This document shows, piece after piece, positions 57,764-64,000 of a DNA stretch of 64,000 nucleotides. The position numbers and the translations under genes were made by a program. The notes beneath the pieces are model-generated. The model worked only from the letters and a program-made list of their open reading frames with translations, had not been told where the DNA came from and made no database searches. The stretch is taken from the NCBI GenBank assembly GCA_003024785.1, contig PUQB01000535.1, positions 1-64,000 of the forward strand, written 5' to 3'. The stretch's first letter is position 1. Every line of letters starts with the position of its first letter. Source of the stretch: Selaginella tamariscina. Taxonomy: Eukaryota; Streptophyta; Lycopodiopsida; Selaginellales; Selaginellaceae.

Positions 57764-58267
57764 TGCAAGTTGTAACTAAAATGGGCATGGCTATAGTCCC
57801 ATTTCCTAATAATTAGCAATTATAGCTATTTAATTAGCATTTTCTAATATTAAAGGAATATTCTTTAGAATATATGTTTGAAAAGAGAATATTCTTTAGA
57901 ATATTCTATTTTGTATTCTACCCTTTAATAAATTATAGCATTCATTAAACAAAAATTAATAACATTATAAAAGTAGAATGTATTAAATTATATATAATTG
58001 CCTAATATAACAATTAAGGAAGAGCATAAGAGGTACATTATATAAATATTGATGTTGTTATTAAAATATTAATATTTAAATATAACATTATTAATTAAAA
58101 ATTTGTAGTAGTAATAATATATATATAAATCCTATAATAATATAGTCAATCTTCCATATCATTTTTTAAATTTATATAGTTAAGTATACAATTTGGTACT
58201 ATTATTAAAGAGTTTATAATAATTATGAATATTAAATAATATGATATTTTATAATTTTGTAATTGCT

Positions 58268-59655
58268 TTAAGCTTCAGAAAACATACATTCCCTTGCAGT
58301 TTTGTTAATCGTGACTTTATCAACGCTTCTTGACATCCACCCATATCGAATGGATTTAACATTTATAAAACATGTTGGGTCTTTTTGATTGGGAGACCAT
58401 GTTTTCTCTAGGCATCCATTATATCTTTCGTTCTCCTTCTCGTGTCGCCTTTTTTGTGGTTTGAACCATGCAACCTTAACAATACTATTTTTTGTGATTA
58501 CTTCAGGTGTGTCGATAATTTGACCCATCCAAATAGGCTGATTATATGACGCATCTGGAGTAATGAGAACCATCATTAGTTTTGAAGATCCTTGCAGCAA
58601 TCAAAGTATGCTTTAGGTTTTTGGTTCCTTTGTCCAACAAAATGTGGGGTTTCACTTCCACATCACTACTGCCTTCTATGTCGTCTGTGCTCAGTGATGT
58701 CATTTCAATCTCCTCTCGCCACCTTGTTTTAGGACAAAAGGGTGTTGCAATTCTGTACTTGTGACAGTAGGCCCTTCCAACTCTCGAACAACAGTCTCCC
58801 AATAGTCGACCACATGCTTATATAGTTCTGAGTAACCAGTTGCCTTATCAGAATTCTTTGGCATCGATTTTTGAACCCATGCCACATATTTTTTGATGCC
58901 ATCAATAATAACCTCTTTGTTTCCTTGAGCTGGGCACTCAATGGAATAGGGTCTGGTTGTCCTTCTGGGAGAAGTGGCTTTCCATCCTCTCCACTTTTGA
59001 AGAGCATTAAGCCCTCTTTCGGTAACCACTCCTGCTCTGATGGTCGTAACTTGTACTGCATAATAGGTATACCATCTCGTATGGAGAAAAAGAATTGTAA
59101 CGGCACAAGGTGACCAACTAAAGAATCACTCCCTTCTTTTATATACTCCTTGAGAAATTTTTTGAGTCTGGCACCTCAGTCACAAGCAAACACAACTTTT
59201 TTTGGAGATGCAATTTTCAAAAAGATTCATCATATGCGGTAAGGTAAGTGCACTTGTCCTTTTTGTAGAGTTGGAGACCTTGCTGAAGAACGCATCAATA
59301 TCTTTCATGAGTGTGACCAACCATAAGGAAACTGAGCGTGATTGTTTCAAACACACCTTTGGCAACAAGCATGACAAGTATGCTAGCACATATCTAGAAA
59401 ATAAAAGTAAGTATGAGCTTGAGAAACCCTTAAGTAAAATGATTTACCTATTTTTGTTCTCGCCTGCACAATTATCCATCTGTAAAAAGCAAATGACGAG
59501 GAAGTTTATTTGATGTTGAGGACACATGTACACTATTTGAGCTAGATCCCTCCACTGAACCTGAACTCTCAACATGGCCATCTGTTTTTTGTGCAGGTTG
59601 CTGACAATGCCTCTCATATCCCAGTTAGCCTCAAGTGCAGATGTGTTCATGAGAA
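58268..59655 (-). pseudogene. DUF7869-like putative transposase, copy 4 (5' deleted)
   Basis: The C-terminal third is the best preserved of the copies: the reading ends in NKTARECMFSEA at 58268, passing the site where copy 1 has a stop. The segment HQINFLVICFLQMDNCAGEN followed by KNR is continuous here (about 59510-59455), whereas copy 1 has a stop before MDN. VGHTHED-type sequence follows at about 59320, shifted by an indel. The 5' two thirds are missing: at about 59655 the gene runs straight into the palindrome array. Confidence 0.65.
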
Positions 59656-61040
59656 TTAATCCTGCCGCTATAGGTTTATGGCCTCGGCGGCGGGATTAAT
59701 CCCGCCGCTATATGGTTGGGGCCATGGCGGGGGATTAATCCCGCCCCGAGGCCCTTCACGCAGGCTATGGGCGGCGGATTAATCCCGCCGCTCTACGACA
59801 AACCGAAGAGCGGGATTAATCCCGCCGCCCATGGCCTGCGTGAGGGGCCTCGGCGGCGGGATTAATCCCGCCGCTCATCCATGCCCTGCGGAATGCGGCG
59901 GGATTTATCTCGCCGGCAATGGCCTGTGTGAAGGCCCTAATGGGCGGGATTAATCCCGCCGGATTCCGCGCAGGGCATTTACAGGGGATGGGCGGCGGGA
60001 TTAATCCCGCCGCTCATGAGGCTAACCGAGAGCCTGCATGAAAGATCCTGCACGGAAGGCTAACCAAAGAGCCTGTATGACATGTCCTGCGCATAAGGCG
60101 GCGGGATTAATCCCGCCGCCCGGGAATTCACGCAGGACATGAACGGCGGCCCCACACTCATGCCCTTCGCGGAGGGGGCGGGATTAATCCCGCCGCTCAG
60201 GCACTTCCGCAGGATATAAGCGGCGGGATTAATCCCGCCCCCACCCATCCCTGTTCAAAATGCCGCAGCCATATATATGTGTGAGCGCATGATTTACGAG
60301 AGGGCGGCGGGATTAGCTCCGAACCTTCATTACCCGGTGGCGGATTAATCCCGCCACTTCTTACCCATTGGTATGTTGAATCAATCCCGACTAACTCTGT
60401 CTGAGACGGAGAAGGTTTACAAAATACCAATGGAGGGAACTGAGAAGGGTGGTGGGATTAATTTCACCATCCCTTACATGGTGGGGGGATTAATCCCGCC
60501 GCGTACGCATGCCCTGCGCGGAATCGGGCGGGATTTATCCCGCCGCCATTGGCCTGAAGTGCCTAGGCGGCGGGATTAATCCCGCCCGATTCCGCGCAGG
60601 GAATTGGCGTCCGGCGGGATTAATCCCGCATAGGGACCGAGTGAAGGCCCTGGGCGGGGGATTAATCCCGCGAGTCTTCAATGCCTGTTGGAGGAATGAA
60701 TCCCGCCACCCTTCCTTTTTTCCATTGGTGAGTCGGACCAATCCCAAACGTTTCTGTCTGAGACGTAGAAGGTTTACAACATACCAATGGAGAGAATGGG
60801 AAGGGTGGGGAAATTCATTTAACCATCCTTACATGGTGGGCGAGATTAATCCCGCCTCCTTTCTGGAGTCACTGAAGGGGTGTGAGAAATAAATCCTGCC
60901 CAGTTCTCTCTGAGACCGAGAAGGGTGGCAAGATTAATTCCGCACTCCCGTTCAAGGCCTCCAGAAAGGTGGCGAGATTAATCCCGCCCACTCTTTCAGG
61001 AGGCATTGAAGGGGTGGCGAGATTAATCCCGCCGCACCTT
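59650..61040. repeat. Palindrome array 4
   Basis: About 25 units, many perfect (GGCGGGATTAATCCCGCC at about 59688, 59851, 59993, 60097, 60568). Spacers contain CATGCCCTGCGCGGAAT-type sequence in both orientations. The part from about 60480 on matches array 1b closely. Confidence 0.95.
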
Positions 61041-61145
61041 CCATGTGAATATATATGTGTATTAGTATATATAAGTTGCATATCTCATTTTATTTACTTT
61101 TATCATCTTATCATAATATTTCGAGTAAAAGCTAGGAATCTATGT

Positions 61146-61233
61146 AAAACTGTCCAGAGCTCACATTTGTGGTGGTTCTAAAACGAAATGTTATCTTTCT
61201 TTTGCACTAACACAAATGTGAGCTTCGGACAGT
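61146..61233. promoter_or_regulatory. Conserved hairpin, copy 4
   Basis: Same stem-loop as 31557-31643, about 140 bp before the first ATG. Confidence 0.65.
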
Positions 61234-61374
61234 TAATTACGTCTACTTCTCTCTGTGTATTATTTTTGTATATTCGGGTTTATACAAGTGTGTGTGCGTT
61301 TTTATATAATTTTATTATAGTGTATTATTTTGCAGAAGGACGATTTGATCAAACAAGGAGATCGAGTCATTAGT

Positions 61375-64000
61375 ATGGAGTCGTCGTCAAATTCTGGGTA
61401 AGAATTAAAATAAAATCTGTTATACTCGGATACTTGAACTAATCATTTTTGTATTCAGATGTGGAATTGAGGTGACATTAAAGACAAGAGCAGGAGAAGA
61501 GATGGGCAGGGGGATTCTGGAATCAACTTGGCCATATTTTAAGATAAATGGGAAGCGCATTGGAGCAACCATGGTTGCTGTCAAATTAACCTCTGTCACA
61601 TCTCATGGACAAGCAAAACAATGGAAAGTAGATTCGCTAGTCAAGCACCCGAAAGCAGGCTGCGAACCCAGATTGGACGATGCTCGACAGATATGCCTTG
61701 TTCCATCCAATGTCACGTTCTCGGATCCAGAGGTCGTCAGTTACAACATTAATTCGGGTGGTTTTGTCGACTTGTGGATAATGACGTTCACGTGTTCACT
61801 AATGATGTTGACCTTGGAGTTCTTCTTCAACTCAACGAAAGCCCATCTATGGAGGGGATCCATCTGGATGTCTACTTCGAAGATCTTCAGACTCATCGAG
61901 TAGGTGTATTGTCAGGAGATATTGCTTCACAATACAGAAAATCAGCAAGTGGAGCAATCTTCCCTCTTCACATTGAAGAAGAACACAGCGACATCATAAG
62001 GAGATTGAGAGGTGGCTCGGTCTCAGGTTCTCTACAGATCACGTTCAATTTGCTTAGGAAGCTTCGGGAGCTGGAAGAGTGTGCCGAGAACACTAGAACA
62101 GCTGCAGTCGGGGATCACACATGTTGATTCGGATCGCAAAAGAAAATCATCAATCGTTTTGTCAGCTGCACCTGTGGCATCTCATGCTGCAATAAGTCAC
62201 AAGGAAATGATGTTGGATGATAAGATTTATCCTTGTAGGGTTAAATATTGCAGCGTCAACCCAAACTTCAATTACAGGCCACTCAACCAGGAACGTGTAG
62301 CTGAGCTCATGGAGAAGATGAAGGACGACAATTCTTATACCGTTCCACATAATGCTGTTTTGTGTCCATACTATGAAAGAAGGAAGGGCTGACAAAGTCT
62401 GGATCACAACACCAGAACAACTCATGAAGATTCAGACGGAGAATAAAAATCTATCAAGTACTACATCATTAGTGGCCAGCACACAATAACGGCAGCCCAA
62501 CGACTTCTCGAGAACACAACAAAGGAACGATGGCAACAAAACTTTCCGAGCATACCCGTGAGAAGCTGACAAAAAGATCGGCGTTTTTAGCTAAGCCGAA
62601 TCTCACAATCGAGCAGTACCATAAGTTATCGGCGGAATGGGACGCTGCCGACACCAACCACTACAACAGCAAAATATGGGAGAAGTTTAAACACACGCGA
62701 GCCGTGTGGGAATCTCTTCAGCGACCACAAAGAGCTACCGCAGGGAATACACAATCTGCGGAATACCGGGTAAGCAAATTGTTTGGGCGGGATTTATCTC
62801 GCCGGTATATTAATCTGTCTTTTTCCTCAGAGAGTTGAAGAAATTGCAGCAGTTGATTTTGCCCAGGTGGGCGGGAAGGAAACATCCTTTCTGATGATGT
62901 TGATTTCTTGCCCCGAAGATAGGATCTTTGCCAAATGGTTGGGGATTATGGAATCCTTTTCAAAAGGAACACTGAAGAAGAAGCAGACAAGTGAAGGGGA
63001 GCCCTCAGAAAAGTCTGCAAAGAAACCCAGTAAGACGCCGAAGGCTAAGTCTGTTCAATCTACAAAGGATGTAGACAACGATTTCAAGCTCACATGGTTG
63101 AAGCCTTTAAATGGAACAACGATGGAGGAGATGGAAGTCTTGGCTGATTTGGTGATCGATGGCAAACTACAAATTAATAACAGCAGCCCAACCTCTCCTT
63201 TTCATCTCAAGGCAATGGAGTTGAAGACGGTCAGGCATTTCAAGGAGTGGTTGGGAATACACTGCCACAAACTGGGTTGGACCTCGACTTCAACATATGA
63301 AGAGGTCAGCAAATATTTGCATGTGACGAACGATGATATGCTTGTCGAATGGGTGAACCAATCGGAAGATCTAGGCAAGAATCTATTGCACGCCAACGCC
63401 AAAAAGGAGAACATTGGGATGACGCCTTCTCTTATGGCAGTCCTTCAGCAGCGGAGAACCGAATTGAACCTTATAAAGGAGGATGCTACGAATCACGACA
63501 AGCCCTACAGATGTTTGTTGTTAGATTCGGAGACTTTATGGGGTAACATCACTGCTTGTAGGAAACCGTTTCAATTGTTCGTGATGGATCGGCGGGTGTC
63601 AAAAAATCTTTCGACAGATAGGGCACTAGAGGATCTGGTGGAGAAACTTAGCCGTGCAAGCATATACATAGAAGGTATTTATTATTGAATTCATGCTTGC
63701 GCTCTTCACTGATACCTACTTTTTCAGGTATTTATTTCTTGATTCTTGCTCATGTCACCGATACTTTTGCCTTCGCCTTCGCCAAGAAGAATAGACATCG
63801 TTGGACAGGATTTTATATGAACGATGCTAATCCCAAGTGCATTGATACCGTTGTTCACTTGGTTGTTAGGAATGCGCCAAACAATTTCAAGCTTCCAAAT
63901 GACTGGCCAGGCATCTGTTTGCACTCCAACGGCCCTGAACCTCCATCCGATACACCGATAGGTATGAGTGACGTATTCGGCAATGTACGTTATCCAAACA
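61375..64000 (+). pseudogene. ParB-like and DNA-methylase-like protein gene, copy 4 (cut by window end)
   Basis: ATG at 61375, second exon from 61459, intron 62771-62831 with a decayed palindrome, then a fully open third exon (62832-63675) with RVEEIAAVDFAQVGGKETSF, the Lys-rich AKKPSKTPKAKS, RCLLLDSETLWGNITACRKP and FVMDRRVSKN, and a fourth exon from 63728 (IYFLILAHVTDTFAFAFAK). ParB-type KYCSVNPNFNYRPLNQERVA lies at 62243-62302. Frame breaks remain near 61751, 61999, 62390 and 62510. Because the third exon is open over 280 codons in a repeat copy, the reading frame has clearly been under recent selection or the copy is young. Confidence 0.6.

Larger units (their letters stand above)
57764..64000. 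mobile_element. Large TIR transposon, copy 4 (runs off the window)
   Basis: Left terminus TGCAAGTTGTAACTAAAATG at 57764. It contains the 3' part of the DUF7869 gene, the longest palindrome array, hairpin and a rightward gene with long open segments. Its 6-bp left flank is CATGTA; the matching right flank would be outside the window. Confidence 0.8.

Overview
The window looks like nuclear DNA from a land plant, probably a seedless lineage (moss, liverwort, lycophyte or fern); I cannot name the species. The evidence is GT-AG introns in multi-exon genes, a LEA_1 protein, a decayed PPR gene with the 'YAQNGH' repeats typical of lycophytes and bryophytes, an L1-type LINE with plant-style reverse transcriptase, a plant-type HAD/NLI-interacting-factor phosphatase, an interstitial CCCTAAA tract, and AT-rich spacers full of CA/CT microsatellites. 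One 492-base run of N marks an assembly gap.

Layout. Positions 1-12.5 kb are AT-rich and gene-poor: an unrecognised five-exon gene at the left edge, a small minus-strand gene with duplicated 57-bp exons and a Tudor-like last exon, a diverged 3.9-kb-offset duplication (about 4.6-7.8 and 8.5-11.6 kb) with an 8-bp-TSD MITE in one copy, and a short LEA_1 gene. From 12.9 to 15.8 kb is a six-exon Crinkler/RHS-type gene (coiled coil, P-loop NTPase, nuclease-like tail; about 889 aa). A two-exon 73-aa gene follows. Then come relics: a PPR pseudogene (17.6-18.5 kb), an L1-like LINE (19.0-20.6 kb) and a MULE/SWIM transposase gene on the minus strand (21.2-24.4 kb).

The right 40 kb is dominated by several copies of one large DNA transposon that I do not recognise as a named family. 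It has about 26-bp terminal inverted repeats beginning TGCA. One copy (47242-56511) has both ends and a 6-bp target duplication, TACTTA. Inside are two divergent genes. The leftward one encodes a DUF7869-like putative RNase-H-fold transposase. The rightward one encodes a ParB-like domain, then a DNA-methylase-like Rossmann segment with an altered catalytic motif, then a plant HAD phosphatase domain; the HAD part is joined through a phase-matched intron or forms a second gene. Between the genes lie arrays of an 18-bp palindrome, GGCGGGATTAATCCCGCC, about 85 intact or decayed units in all, in one array at an exact 45-bp period. A conserved hairpin lies just upstream of the rightward gene. Copies differ in age, deletions and frameshifts. 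One is inserted inside another, and the N gap apparently joins two different copies. Between copies are a decayed Ty1-copia element (41.3-44.6 kb) and a large imperfect inverted repeat (45.0-47.1 kb).

How the parts may work together (inference): the DUF7869 protein would move the element. The ParB/methylase-like/HAD protein could bind or modify the palindrome arrays, by analogy with ParB-parS, or regulate host chromatin. No copy seen here has both genes fully open, but many breaks are single-base indels in homopolymers and could be assembly errors.
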